A DNA stretch of 59,397 nt, from contig JBOFOQ010000008.1 of the NCBI GenBank assembly GCA_051659505.1, forward strand, positions 1-59,397. The letters are read 5' to 3'. The position numbers and the translations under genes were made by a program. Position 1 is the stretch's first letter. Every line of letters starts with the position of its first letter. Of the stretch, positions 17,733 to 26,955 are shown piece by piece. The stretch comes from JAGNZR01 sp051659505. Lineage in GTDB: Bacteria; Fusobacteriota; Fusobacteriia; Fusobacteriales; Fusobacteriaceae. Under the pieces are notes generated by a model. The model made no database searches, was not told the DNA's origin, and saw only the letters and a program-made list of their open reading frames with translations.

Positions 17733-19946
17733 ATGTCTAATAAAATTATAAAAAGGAATGGAAAAAAAGTAGATTTTGATAGGGAAAAAATATTTGTAGC
17801 AATGTCTAAAGCGTTTCAAGCTATGAAAGAAAAATTTCCTAAAGAAAGAGTTGATGAAATAATAGAGTCAATTGAAAAAGAACTTAAGAAAAAAGAGTTA
17901 CAAGTTGAAGAAATACAGGATATTGTAGTTAAAAAATTACAAAATTCACCATTTAAAAATGTAGCAGAGCACTATATTTCCTATAGAGCAGTGAGAGCTC
18001 AAGAAAGATTAAAATTAAATGAAATGGTAATTTCAATGAATGAAATAATGGAAATTGGTTCTTCTGAAAATTCAAATAAAGATTCATCACTTCCCAATGT
18101 AAAAAGAGACTTAATAGCTGGAGAGTATAGTAAACACCTAGCTTTGAAGCATCTACCACCAAGAGTATTAAAAGCTCATGAGATGAAAACAATTCATTAT
18201 CATGACATGGATTATGCCGGAACTCCCATGACAAATTGCTGTATTTTTAATTTAAAAGATATGCTAGAAAACGGGACCAAAATAAACAACGCAGATATAG
18301 AAGAGCCTAAAAGTGTTGAAGTTGCTTCAACAGTTACAAGTCAAATAGTAGCTAATATTGCTCATCAACAATACGGAGGAATATCCATTGGAGATTTTAA
18401 TGAAATACTAGCCAAATATGCTAAAAAGAATTTTGTTAAAAACTTTAAAGACGCTATATATTTATTAGATATTGAGTATAATAATGAGTTTGGAGAGATA
18501 TCTTCTTCTAATGTTTTATTACGTGAAAAAATGAAAAAACCCTTTGAGTATGCTAAAAAGAAAACAACAAAAAATATATATGATGCTTGTCAAACCTATG
18601 AATATCAAACTAACTCAATAAGTTCAGCAAGTCAAACACCATTTAGTACTATTATGTTTACAATACCAACCTCTTGGGAAAGTGAAGAGATTATAAAATC
18701 ATATTTTGAAATTAGAAAAAGAGGATTAGGAAAAGAGGGGAAATTAGCTGTTTTTCCTAAAATAAATTATATTGTTGTAGATGGTTTAAATCTTAAAAAA
18801 GGCGATAAATATTTTCATCTTACTGAGCTTGCAAGTGAATGCATTAGTAAATGTTACTACCCAGATATTTTGCACTATTCAAAAGAAGATTATAATAAAG
18901 GAAAAACATATGCAAGAATGGGGTGTAGAAGTAGAGTTAACCATGACTATTTAGAAAATGGAAAACCTCTTAACTATGGAAGGTTTAACATAGGAGTTCA
19001 AACTATTAATTTAGTACAACCAGCACTTAAAGCTTTGGAAAAATATAAAGTAATTGATAAAAATAAAGATTTAAAAAAATTGAAAGAAGAATATTTTAAG
19101 TTATTAAAAGAAGCTTCTGAAATAATTGAGGAGGCTGTAGTTTATAGATTTAATTTTTCAACACAATTAAAAGCAGAACAAGCCCCTGTTCTTTTTGTTT
19201 ACGGAGCCATAGCAAGGTTAAAAAATGATGAAACAATAGAAAAAATTTGTAGAACAGATAAAGCTTCAATTTCATATGGATATGTAGGAATTGATGATGC
19301 AGTAAGACTACTAACTGGGGGGAAAACAATAAAAGATCCAGAAGGTCATGAGTTAGGATTAGAAATTATGAAGTTTTTAGATACAGAAGTAAAGCGAATA
19401 AAAATAAAATATAATATGCCTTTGAGTCTTTATGGAACTCCTGCAGAAGCTTTGGTTCATAATTTTTATAAAAAAGATTTAGAGAGTTTTTCAAATATGA
19501 TGCCTAGTTGGCTAAGTGAAAGAGGGTATTATACAAATTCATATCATTTTTCTTCTGAGTTAGAAATAGATGCATTTGAAAAATTGAAAATAGAAGCACC
19601 TTTTATTCCATATTCTTCTGGTGGTAATATAGACTATTCTGAAATTGGTTTTGTTAAAAATAATACTCAAGCAATTTTAGAACTAATTGAATATGGACAT
19701 GAAGTTGGAATTGAATATCAAGGATTTAATGTAAGAAATGATAAGTGTTATGCTTGTAAATATGAAGGTGAAATAAAATATAATTTTGATAACAATACAT
19801 ATACTTGTCCTCAATGTGGTAATACAAATGCTAAAAAACTTTCAGTAATTAAAAGAACTTGTGGTTATTTGTCAAATCTAGCAGAAAGAAAAGCAATAAC
19901 AGGTAGAATGAAAGAAATTGATAAAAGAAATGTACATGTTAAATAG
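17733..19946 (+). CDS. nrdD: Anaerobic (class III) ribonucleoside-triphosphate reductase
   Basis: 737 aa glycyl-radical enzyme that makes deoxyribonucleotides without oxygen. An ATP-cone allosteric domain occupies about residues 1-95 (IIKRNGKKVDFD start). The catalytic barrel follows. Near the C-terminus are the zinc cysteines CYAC and CPQC and the glycyl-radical motif RTCGYL with Gly711, followed by the conserved RKAITGRMKEI tail. Length is normal. A gagggg site precedes the ATG. It is followed 34 nt later by its activase gene. The upstream inverted repeat suggests NrdR control. Confidence 0.96.
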   Translation: MSNKIIKRNGKKVDFDREKIFVAMSKAFQAMKEKFPKERVDEIIESIEKELKKKELQVEEIQDIVVKKLQNSPFKNVAEHYISYRAVRAQERLKLNEMVISMNEIMEIGSSENSNKDSSLPNVKRDLIAGEYSKHLALKHLPPRVLKAHEMKTIHYHDMDYAGTPMTNCCIFNLKDMLENGTKINNADIEEPKSVEVASTVTSQIVANIAHQQYGGISIGDFNEILAKYAKKNFVKNFKDAIYLLDIEYNNEFGEISSSNVLLREKMKKPFEYAKKKTTKNIYDACQTYEYQTNSISSASQTPFSTIMFTIPTSWESEEIIKSYFEIRKRGLGKEGKLAVFPKINYIVVDGLNLKKGDKYFHLTELASECISKCYYPDILHYSKEDYNKGKTYARMGCRSRVNHDYLENGKPLNYGRFNIGVQTINLVQPALKALEKYKVIDKNKDLKKLKEEYFKLLKEASEIIEEAVVYRFNFSTQLKAEQAPVLFVYGAIARLKNDETIEKICRTDKASISYGYVGIDDAVRLLTGGKTIKDPEGHELGLEIMKFLDTEVKRIKIKYNMPLSLYGTPAEALVHNFYKKDLESFSNMMPSWLSERGYYTNSYHFSSELEIDAFEKLKIEAPFIPYSSGGNIDYSEIGFVKNNTQAILELIEYGHEVGIEYQGFNVRNDKCYACKYEGEIKYNFDNNTYTCPQCGNTNAKKLSVIKRTCGYLSNLAERKAITGRMKEIDKRNVHVK

Positions 19947-19980
19947 TGATATTTTATTGAAATATTGATTGGGAGATAAA

Positions 19981-20451
19981 ATGAAAATAGCTGAGATTCA
20001 TAGAAATGACTGTATAAATTCCGTTACAGGGTTTACTTTGACATTATGGTTTCAAGGGTGCGACCATAGATGTGAGGACTGTTGGAATGCTGCTACATGG
20101 AACTATGAAGATGGAGAAAATTATTCAGAAGAAAAAATATTAAAAATTATTGAAGAATCAAGACATAAAAATGTTAGTTTTTTAGGTGGCGATCCTTTTT
20201 ATTATAAAAATAGAGATGCAGCAATAAAATTAATAAAAAAAATTAATGAAAAATTTCCAGAAAAAAATATATATTTATGGACAGGTTATACTATTGAAGA
20301 AGTGCTAAACTTTACAACTGTGGATGTTGTTCAGATGATAGATTATCTAATTGAGGGAAGATTTGAAAAAAGCTTGAAAAATTTAAATCTAAAGCTAAGA
20401 GGAAGTAGTAATCAGAGAATATATAATAGAGGAAAGGAAATAATAATCTAA
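19981..20451 (+). CDS. nrdG: Anaerobic ribonucleotide reductase-activating radical SAM protein
   Basis: 156 aa radical SAM activase that installs the glycyl radical on NrdD using SAM and a [4Fe-4S] cluster. The cluster motif CDHRCEDC has cysteines at 27, 31 and 34, and a GGDP segment follows near residue 66. A TTG twelve bases upstream (19969) is part of the ttgggaga ribosome-binding region, so the ATG at 19981 is preferred. It sits directly after nrdD as in most anaerobes. Confidence 0.95.
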   Translation: MKIAEIHRNDCINSVTGFTLTLWFQGCDHRCEDCWNAATWNYEDGENYSEEKILKIIEESRHKNVSFLGGDPFYYKNRDAAIKLIKKINEKFPEKNIYLWTGYTIEEVLNFTTVDVVQMIDYLIEGRFEKSLKNLNLKLRGSSNQRIYNRGKEIII

Positions 20452-20463
20452 AAAGAGGAAGCC

Positions 20464-21864
20464 ATGTTAGAGATAAACTTAGAAGAATCTTGGAGAAAGT
20501 TACTTCAAGAAGAATTAAAAAAAGATTATTTTATAAATTTAATGAATTTTTTAGAGTATGAATATAAAAATGAAAATATTTTTCCTAAAAAAGAAAATAT
20601 TTTTAATCTTTTTAATAAAATTAAATTTAATGATATAAAAGTTGTTATTTTAGGACAAGACCCATATCACGGTGAAAATCAAGGGAATGGGATTGCTTTT
20701 TCAGTAAATGAAAATATTAAAATACCTCCTTCACTAAGGAATATTTATAAAGAATTAGAACTTGAGTATAGAGATACTAATGAAAAATTTGTTGTTCCAA
20801 ATCATGGTAATTTGCTCTCTTTAGTTGAACAAGGAGTATTCTTACTAAATACAGTATTAACAGTTAGAGAAGGAGTGGCAAATTCCCATGCAAAACAAGG
20901 GTGGGAGTTGTTTACTGATGAAATAATAAATTTAATTGGAAAAAAAGAAGATTCGGTTGTTTTTATTTTATGGGGAAATCAAGCTAAATTAAAATCAAAA
21001 TTAATAAAAAATAAAAATCATCTTATTATTGAAGGAGTTCATCCTAGTCCATTATCAGCTAATAGAGGTTTTTTTAATAAAAATTATTTTGTTAATACTA
21101 ACAAATTTTTAATCAGTAAAAATAAAGCTCCTATTAATTGGAATATAAGAGTTGAAAAAAAAACTAAAGGAACATTTGTATTAGTTCACGGAGCAGGAGT
21201 TGGGGGATGGGTATATAGAGATGTAAGTCGTCTTCTAAAAACTCATGGATATGAAGTATATAGCCCAACCTTAACAGGATTAGGTGAATATCATCATCTT
21301 TTAAATAATAAGATAGATTTAAGTTGTCATATAAAGAATATAGTTGAAATTATAATTGATAATAATCTAGAAAATGTTTACTTAGTAGGACACTCCTATG
21401 GGGGAGCTGTAATATCTGGAGTGGTAGATAAAATATCTGAAAGAATAAAAAAACAAATATATTTAGATAGCTTTTTTTTAGAAAACAATGAATCTATTTT
21501 AGATATTTTTGGTGAAAAGCAAAAAAATAAACTTCTAAAAATTGTAAATAGAGAGGGGCAGGGATGGTTTTTACCTTGGGAATATTTTGGGAAAAATTCA
21601 GAGTTAATAAAAAATATGCCATGGAAACCCTATACTGAAAAGATAAAATTAAGTGGAGCTGGAGAAAAAATCCCAGGTGTCTTTATAGACTGTACAAACT
21701 CAATTAATTTTGAGCATTTAGTAGAACCTAAAAAAAATATGAAGAAAAAAATAGAAAAAAGAAAATGGGAATATTATACATTAGATTCAGACCATATTCC
21801 CATGACAAAATCACCACAGCGAGAAATGTTAGTGGAAATACTTTTAAAAATAGTTAAGGACTAG
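20464..21864 (+). CDS. ung: Uracil-DNA glycosylase fused to an alpha/beta hydrolase
   Basis: 466 aa, one uninterrupted frame. Residues 1 to about 228 are a complete family 1 uracil-DNA glycosylase: GQDPYHG (64-70, catalytic Asp66) and HPSPLSA (193-199), ending in the usual APINWN tail. Residues about 233-466 are an alpha/beta hydrolase with HGAG oxyanion loop (242-245), nucleophile elbow GHSYGG (Ser311) and a C-terminal DHIPM with His444, a layout like the small esterase/hydroxynitrile lyase-type hydrolases. The glycosylase excises uracil from DNA; the esterase substrate is unknown. No stop, or credible internal start, separates the two parts. A gagg site precedes the ATG, 12 nt after nrdG. 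Confidence 0.85.
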   Translation: MLEINLEESWRKLLQEELKKDYFINLMNFLEYEYKNENIFPKKENIFNLFNKIKFNDIKVVILGQDPYHGENQGNGIAFSVNENIKIPPSLRNIYKELELEYRDTNEKFVVPNHGNLLSLVEQGVFLLNTVLTVREGVANSHAKQGWELFTDEIINLIGKKEDSVVFILWGNQAKLKSKLIKNKNHLIIEGVHPSPLSANRGFFNKNYFVNTNKFLISKNKAPINWNIRVEKKTKGTFVLVHGAGVGGWVYRDVSRLLKTHGYEVYSPTLTGLGEYHHLLNNKIDLSCHIKNIVEIIIDNNLENVYLVGHSYGGAVISGVVDKISERIKKQIYLDSFFLENNESILDIFGEKQKNKLLKIVNREGQGWFLPWEYFGKNSELIKNMPWKPYTEKIKLSGAGEKIPGVFIDCTNSINFEHLVEPKKNMKKKIEKRKWEYYTLDSDHIPMTKSPQREMLVEILLKIVKD

Positions 21865-21901
21865 AAAATAAACTGAAAGTACTAAAATAAAATTTAATAG
21901 A

Positions 21902-21930
21902 TTGAACTTTATTTGTTCGTATGTTATTAT
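21902..21930 (+). promoter_or_regulatory. Promoter of trpS
   Basis: TTGAAC (21902-21907), 17-base spacer, TATTAT (21925-21930). No T-box-like leader is seen between it and trpS. Confidence 0.7.
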
Positions 21931-21968
21931 TTATATAAAAAATTAAGTTATGTGAGGGGGTATATTTA

Positions 21969-22946
21969 ATGAAAAGAAGTTTGTCAGCGATACAACCAAG
22001 TGGAATTCTCCATTTGGGAAATTATTTTGGAGCAATAAAGCAGTTTATAGATAATCAAAATCAGTATGAAGGTATGTATTTTGTAGCAGATTACCATTCT
22101 TTAACATCTTCTACTAACCCTGAGTCTTTAAGAAAAAATTCATATGATATTATTTTAGATTATTTAGCATTAGGACTAGATCCAGAAAAATCAACTATTT
22201 TTTTACAATCTGACGTTCCAGAACACACTGAACTTTACTGGATATTATCAAATTTAACTCCAGTTGCTCTTATGGAAAGAGGACATTCTTTTAAAGATAA
22301 AATAGAAAAAGGGATTTCTCCAAGTATGGGTCTGCTATCTTATCCTATTTTAATGGCAGCAGATATCTTGATTTATGATACTGATTTAGTTCCAGTGGGA
22401 AAAGACCAAAAACAACATTTGGAAATGACAAGGGATATAGCAATTAAATTTAATGAAAAATACGGTGAAAATATATTTAAATTACCTGAACCACTAATAA
22501 TAGAAAGTTTAGCTGTAGTTCCAGGTACAGATGGACTAAAAATGAGTAAATCCTATGGGAACACAATAAATATGTTTGCCTCTAAAAAGGATCTTAAAAA
22601 TCAAATTATGAGTATTGTAACAGATTCTACACCTTTAGAAGAACCTAAAAATCCTGATAATAATATAACGAAATTATATTCTTTATTTGCAACCAAAGAG
22701 CAATTAGAAAAAATGAAAGAAAATTTTCTTAAAGGTAATTATGGGTACGGTCATGGTAAAAAAGAACTTTTAGAGATTATTTTAGAGTATTTCAAAGAAG
22801 CCAGAGAAAAAAGAGAAGAATTAGAAAAAAATCCAGATTATGTAAAAAATATATTGTTGCAAGGAACTAAAAAAGCTCGCTTTTTAGCTCAAAATAAAAT
22901 AACAGAAATAAAAAAAACTGTGGGTTTATTAGGGAACAGATATTAG
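21969..22946 (+). CDS. trpS: Tryptophanyl-tRNA synthetase
   Basis: 325 aa class Ic synthetase that charges tRNA-Trp. The N-terminal AIQPSGILHLGNYFGA contains the HIGH-type motif HLGN, and KMSKS lies near residue 195 in the GLKMSKSYG segment. Length is typical of bacterial TrpRS. A gaggggg site precedes the ATG. It has its own promoter and stands alone between ung and ridA. Confidence 0.97.
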   Translation: MKRSLSAIQPSGILHLGNYFGAIKQFIDNQNQYEGMYFVADYHSLTSSTNPESLRKNSYDIILDYLALGLDPEKSTIFLQSDVPEHTELYWILSNLTPVALMERGHSFKDKIEKGISPSMGLLSYPILMAADILIYDTDLVPVGKDQKQHLEMTRDIAIKFNEKYGENIFKLPEPLIIESLAVVPGTDGLKMSKSYGNTINMFASKKDLKNQIMSIVTDSTPLEEPKNPDNNITKLYSLFATKEQLEKMKENFLKGNYGYGHGKKELLEIILEYFKEAREKREELEKNPDYVKNILLQGTKKARFLAQNKITEIKKTVGLLGNRY

Positions 22947-22968
22947 TTAGCATTTTAAATAAAAAATA

Positions 22969-22996
22969 TTGAAAAACAAAATAAATAGAGTATAAT
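22969..22996 (+). promoter_or_regulatory. Promoter of ridA
   Basis: TTGAAA (22969-22974), 16-base spacer, consensus TATAAT (22991-22996); a taggagg ribosome site and the ATG follow about 40 bases later. Confidence 0.8.
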
Positions 22997-23036
22997 ATGT
23001 ATGTAAATATTAATAAAAAATAGGAGGTTTTTAATT

Positions 23037-23420
23037 ATGAAAAGAATAATAAATACACCAAATGCACCAGGAGCAATAGGTCCTTACTCACAAGCGGTTG
23101 AAGTAAATGGAACTCTTTATGTTTCAGGACAAATACCTTTTGTTCCAGCAACAATGGCTGTTGTTTCAGAAGATGTAAAAGAACAGACTAGACAGTCTTT
23201 AGAAAATGTAAAGGCTATTGTAGAAGCAGCTGGATACACTCTTGCTGATGTTGTAAAAGCTGGAGTTTTTATAAAAGATATGAATGATTTTGCTTTGATA
23301 AATGAAGTGTATAATGAGTATTTAGGAGAGATAAAACCTGCTAGAGCTTGTGTAGAGGTAGCAAGACTTCCAAGAGATGTAAAGGTAGAAATAGAGGTAA
23401 TAGCTGTAAAATCTAATTAA
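23037..23420 (+). CDS. ridA: Reactive intermediate/imine deaminase RidA
   Basis: 127 aa YjgF/YER057c/UK114-family protein that hydrolyses reactive 2-aminoacrylate and related imines from PLP enzymes. Visible family segments are the N-terminal NAPGAIGPYSQAV, SGQIPF, and the C-terminal signature ARACVEVARLP with the catalytic-pocket Arg. The length matches the trimeric family. It is monocistronic: strong promoter just upstream and a terminator just downstream. Confidence 0.95.
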   Translation: MKRIINTPNAPGAIGPYSQAVEVNGTLYVSGQIPFVPATMAVVSEDVKEQTRQSLENVKAIVEAAGYTLADVVKAGVFIKDMNDFALINEVYNEYLGEIKPARACVEVARLPRDVKVEIEVIAVKSN

Positions 23421-23434
23421 TTAAAAAAATGAAA

Positions 23435-23467
23435 AAAGGGAACTAACTTAAGTTCTCTTTTTTTATC
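23435..23467 (+). terminator. Intrinsic terminator of ridA
   Basis: aagggaact pairs with agttctctt (one G-T wobble) around aactta, followed by T residues. Confidence 0.8.
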
Positions 23468-23498
23468 AAAATCTTAAAATGATATCTAGGAGAAAATT

Positions 23499-24374
23499 AT
23501 GCAAAGATTTACAGTGGAACCTGAATATCAGGGATATATAGTTGGTGATTATCTTACAGATATCAAAAACTATTCTAGACGTGGCTTAAGAAATGCTGAA
23601 GTTTATCTAAACGGAAAAAAAGTAAGGTTGGATAAAAAGATGAAAAATTTAAAAAAGCCTAATAAATTAATAGTAGTAGAAAAGAAAAAAGAAACAGGAA
23701 TAAAACCTATTCATATGGATTTGAAAATAGCTTACGAAGATAAAAATCTTTTGATATTAGATAAACCACCTTTTATAATAGTACATCCAACTAAGAAAAA
23801 AGTTGATATGACTTTAGCTAATGGTGTTGTAGATTATTTTCAGAAGTTAAATATGGGGAATGAAATTCCAAGGTTCTATAATAGATTGGATATGAACACT
23901 TCAGGTTTAATTGTTGTGGCTAAAAATGCATATTCACAGTCATTTCTACAAGAGAGCGGAGAAGTAAAAAAATTCTATAAAGCTATTGTCTTGGGTTTAA
24001 TGCCGGAGGATATTTATATAATTGAAAAACCAATTGGGAAAATTGGAGATGAGCTTAGAAGAGTTGAACTTTCAGTTGAGAATGGTGGGCAAAATGCCAA
24101 AACCATAGTTAAGGTTTTAGAAAGAGATTTAAAAAATAATTTAACGTTAGTAGAAGCAGAACTTTTTACAGGACGAACTCATCAAATTAGAGCTCATCTT
24201 TCTCTAGAAGGGTTTGCAATACTTGGAGATGAGCTTTATGGGGGCAAGGATAAAAGAGCACTAAGACAAATGCTTCATTCCTACAGATTAAATTATTTGG
24301 ATCCTGAAACAAAGATGTTGAAAATTGTAGAAGCACCTCTCCCTAAAGATATGTTAGAAATATTAAAAGTATAA
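23499..24374 (+). CDS. RluA-family 23S/tRNA pseudouridine synthase
   Basis: 291 aa. An N-terminal S4-like RNA-binding region (about residues 15-65, with LRNAEVYLNGKKV) precedes the catalytic domain. The active-site motif NRLDMNTSG carries the catalytic Asp, and LFTGRTHQIRAHL is the second RluA signature. The family modifies uridines in 23S rRNA or tRNA; which site this one modifies (RluD-like or other) is not decidable by eye. A gtacatcc-like ILDKPPFIIVHP strand is also typical. The start has an aggaga site. Confidence 0.9.
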   Translation: MQRFTVEPEYQGYIVGDYLTDIKNYSRRGLRNAEVYLNGKKVRLDKKMKNLKKPNKLIVVEKKKETGIKPIHMDLKIAYEDKNLLILDKPPFIIVHPTKKKVDMTLANGVVDYFQKLNMGNEIPRFYNRLDMNTSGLIVVAKNAYSQSFLQESGEVKKFYKAIVLGLMPEDIYIIEKPIGKIGDELRRVELSVENGGQNAKTIVKVLERDLKNNLTLVEAELFTGRTHQIRAHLSLEGFAILGDELYGGKDKRALRQMLHSYRLNYLDPETKMLKIVEAPLPKDMLEILKV

Positions 24375-24415
24375 TTTTTTATCATTTAAAGATTAAAATT
24401 AAATCTATAAGTTTA

Positions 24416-24444
24416 TTGACAAAATTAGTAGTATAAAGTATTAT
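24416..24444 (+). promoter_or_regulatory. Promoter of gap
   Basis: TTGACA (24416-24421), 17-base spacer, TATTAT (24439-24444). The same hexamer pair and spacing recurs before the selenoprotein gene and the tRNA-Ser genes. Confidence 0.85.
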
Positions 24445-24509
24445 CTAAGAGTAATTAAAATAAATTTTAAAATAATATTAAATTATTAAAAATACTAGGA
24501 GGCAACAAA

Positions 24510-25517
24510 ATGGCAGTTAAAGTAGCAATAAACGGATTTGGAAGAATAGGAAGATTAGCTTTAAGATTAATGGCAAATAATCCTGAGTTTGAAGTAGTAG
24601 CAATAAATGATTTAACAGATGCAAAAACTTTGGCTCATCTTTTTAAGTATGATTCATCACAAGGAAGATTCAACGGAACTATCGACATAGTAGAAGGTGG
24701 ATTTGTTGTAAATGGAAAAACTATTAAAGTAGTAGCAGAAAGAGATCCAAAAAACTTACCTTGGGGGCAATTAGCTGTAGACGTAGTTCTTGAGTGTACT
24801 GGTATATTCACTGCAAAAGAAAAAGCTGAATTACATATAGCTGCTGGAGCAAAGAAAGTAGTTATTTCTGCACCTGCAACAGGAGATATCAAGACTGTTG
24901 TTTACAATGTAAACCACAATATACTTGATGGAACAGAAACAGTTATATCAGGAGCTTCTTGTACAACTAACTGTTTAGCACCAATGGTAAAAGTATTACA
25001 AGATAAGTTTGGAGTAGTTGAAGGATTAATGACAACTATACATGCTTACACAAATGATCAAAATACATTAGATGGTCCTCACGGAAAGAATGACTTAAGA
25101 AGAGGAAGAGCTGCTGCTGCAAATATAGTTCCAAATACAACTGGAGCTGCAAAAGCAATAGGATTAGTAATACCTGCACTAAAAGGAAAATTAGATGGAG
25201 CTGCTCAAAGAGTTCCAGTAATAACTGGTTCATTAACTGAGTTAGTAACTGTTTTAGAGAAAACAACTTCTGTTGAAGAAATTAATGCTGCAATGAAAGC
25301 TGCTTCAAACGAATCTTTTGGTTATACTGAAGAGGAATTAGTATCTTCTGATATAATTGGTTGTGAATTTGGTTCTTTATTTGATGCAACTCAAACAAAA
25401 GTAATGACTGTTGGAGATAAGCAATTAGTTAAAACTGTATCTTGGTACGATAATGAAATGTCTTATACAGCTCAATTAATAAGAACTTTAAAGCTTTTTG
25501 TTGAATTAAGCAAGTAA
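24510..25517 (+). CDS. gap: Glyceraldehyde-3-phosphate dehydrogenase
   Basis: 335 aa glycolytic enzyme that oxidises glyceraldehyde 3-phosphate with NAD+ and phosphate. The N-terminal GFGRIGRL Rossmann motif is at residues 9-16, and the catalytic ASCTTNCLAP block with the nucleophile Cys is mid-protein. The NDLTD segment fits NAD preference. Codons are the most GC-relaxed and regular in the region, as expected for a highly expressed gene. Consensus promoter and aggagg site. It is followed by a hairpin terminator and then pgk. Confidence 0.98.
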   Translation: MAVKVAINGFGRIGRLALRLMANNPEFEVVAINDLTDAKTLAHLFKYDSSQGRFNGTIDIVEGGFVVNGKTIKVVAERDPKNLPWGQLAVDVVLECTGIFTAKEKAELHIAAGAKKVVISAPATGDIKTVVYNVNHNILDGTETVISGASCTTNCLAPMVKVLQDKFGVVEGLMTTIHAYTNDQNTLDGPHGKNDLRRGRAAAANIVPNTTGAAKAIGLVIPALKGKLDGAAQRVPVITGSLTELVTVLEKTTSVEEINAAMKAASNESFGYTEEELVSSDIIGCEFGSLFDATQTKVMTVGDKQLVKTVSWYDNEMSYTAQLIRTLKLFVELSK

Positions 25518-25561
25518 TTAAAAAGTTTAAATTATTCTTAAAAAAAATATAATAAAAAAAT

Positions 25562-25594
25562 AAATAGCGGAACTGTAAAGTTCCGCTATTTTTA
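25562..25594 (+). terminator. Terminator/attenuator between gap and pgk
   Basis: A perfect 13-bp stem (left arm 25562-25574, right arm 25579-25591) closed by a GTAA tetraloop, followed by a short T run. No clear promoter lies between it and pgk, so it probably terminates only partly. Confidence 0.8.
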
Positions 25595-25620
25595 AAAAAT
25601 AGAATTGGAGGTTCATTTTA

Positions 25621-26820
25621 ATGAAAAAAATAATAACAGACTTAGAGGTAAAAGGGAAAAAAGTATTAATGAGAGTTGACTTTAACGTTCCTATGAAAGA
25701 TGGAAAAATAACAGATGAAAACAGAATAATACAGGCTTTACCTTCAATTAAATATGTTTTAGATAATGGTGGAAAGGCAATAATTTTCTCTCATTTAGGG
25801 AAAGTTAAAACAGAAGAAGATTTAGCAAAAAGAGATATATCTCCAGTAGCTATAAGATTATCAGAGGTTTTAGGAAAACCTGTAAAATTTATAAATGTAA
25901 CTAGAGGATTAGAATTAGAAACTGCTATAAATGAAATGAAAGAAGGGGAAATAGTAATGTTCCAAAATACAAGATATGAAGATCTTGTAGAGAAAAAAGA
26001 GTCTAAAAATGACGCTGAATTAGGAAAATATTGGGCTTCTTTAGGAGATTTATTTGTAAATGATGCTTTTGGAACTGCTCATAGAGCTCATGCTTCAAAT
26101 GTAGGAATAGCAGCCAATATTGGAGAAGGGAAGACAGCAGCAGGATTTTTGATGGAAAAAGAAATAAAGTTTATAGGTGGAGTAGTTTCTAATCCAGAAA
26201 GACCTCTAATTGCTATATTAGGTGGAGCTAAAGTTTCTGATAAAATAGGGGTAATAGAAAATTTATTAGATAAAGCTGACAAAGTGTTAGTAGGTGGAGC
26301 TATGATGTTTACTTTTTTAAAAGCTCAAGGAAAAAATATTGGAAATTCATTAGTTGAAGAGGACAAAATCGATTTAGCTAAAGAATTATTATTAAAAGGA
26401 AAAGGAAAACTTATATTACCGCTCGATACTGTAGCTGTTAAGGAATTTAGTAATGACGTAGAGTTCTCAACTGTTTCAGTAGATGCAATACCTGATGGAG
26501 TAATGGGGCTTGATGTAGGTTCTGGAACTGTTGAATTATTTGCAAAAGAAATTGCAGGAGCGAAAACAGTTATTTGGAATGGACCAATGGGTGTATTTGA
26601 AATGTCTAATTTTGCAAAGGGAACAATTGGTGTTTGTGAATCAATAGCTAATTTAAAAGGAGCTACTACAATAATAGGTGGTGGAGATTCAGCAGCAGCA
26701 GCAATTCAACTTGGGTACGCAGAAAAATTTACTCATATATCAACAGGTGGTGGAGCTTCGCTTGAATATTTAGAAGGGAAAGCTTTACCAGGTGTAGAGT
26801 CAATATCTAATAAAAAATAA
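25621..26820 (+). CDS. pgk: Phosphoglycerate kinase
   Basis: 399 aa, normal bacterial length. It transfers the acyl phosphate of 1,3-bisphosphoglycerate to ADP. The N-terminal signature LMRVDFNVPM, the FSHLGK loop, and the C-terminal nucleotide segments WNGPMGVFE and GGGDSAAA are intact. It stands just after gap and its terminator, so expression may depend on readthrough from the gap promoter. A ggaggttcattttaATG arrangement gives the start. Confidence 0.98.
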   Translation: MKKIITDLEVKGKKVLMRVDFNVPMKDGKITDENRIIQALPSIKYVLDNGGKAIIFSHLGKVKTEEDLAKRDISPVAIRLSEVLGKPVKFINVTRGLELETAINEMKEGEIVMFQNTRYEDLVEKKESKNDAELGKYWASLGDLFVNDAFGTAHRAHASNVGIAANIGEGKTAAGFLMEKEIKFIGGVVSNPERPLIAILGGAKVSDKIGVIENLLDKADKVLVGGAMMFTFLKAQGKNIGNSLVEEDKIDLAKELLLKGKGKLILPLDTVAVKEFSNDVEFSTVSVDAIPDGVMGLDVGSGTVELFAKEIAGAKTVIWNGPMGVFEMSNFAKGTIGVCESIANLKGATTIIGGGDSAAAAIQLGYAEKFTHISTGGGASLEYLEGKALPGVESISNKK

Positions 26821-26861
26821 TAATAAAAGTAGAAATAAAAAAACAATAATTAAAAAATAAA

Positions 26862-26892
26862 AAAGATACTGATTTATTGGTATCTTTTTTTA
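26862..26892 (+). terminator. Intrinsic terminator of pgk
   Basis: aaagatac pairs with gtatcttt around a 10-base loop and is followed by a T run. Confidence 0.8.
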
Positions 26893-26955
26893 TTAAAAAT
26901 ATGTTAAAATTAAAACAAATAAAAATTAAAATTAGTTGTTTTAAAGGAGTGTTTT

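Noticed and set aside
21865..21968. T-box riboswitch before trpS
   Set aside because: Too short, with no T-box sequence and no terminator; only a promoter is seen.
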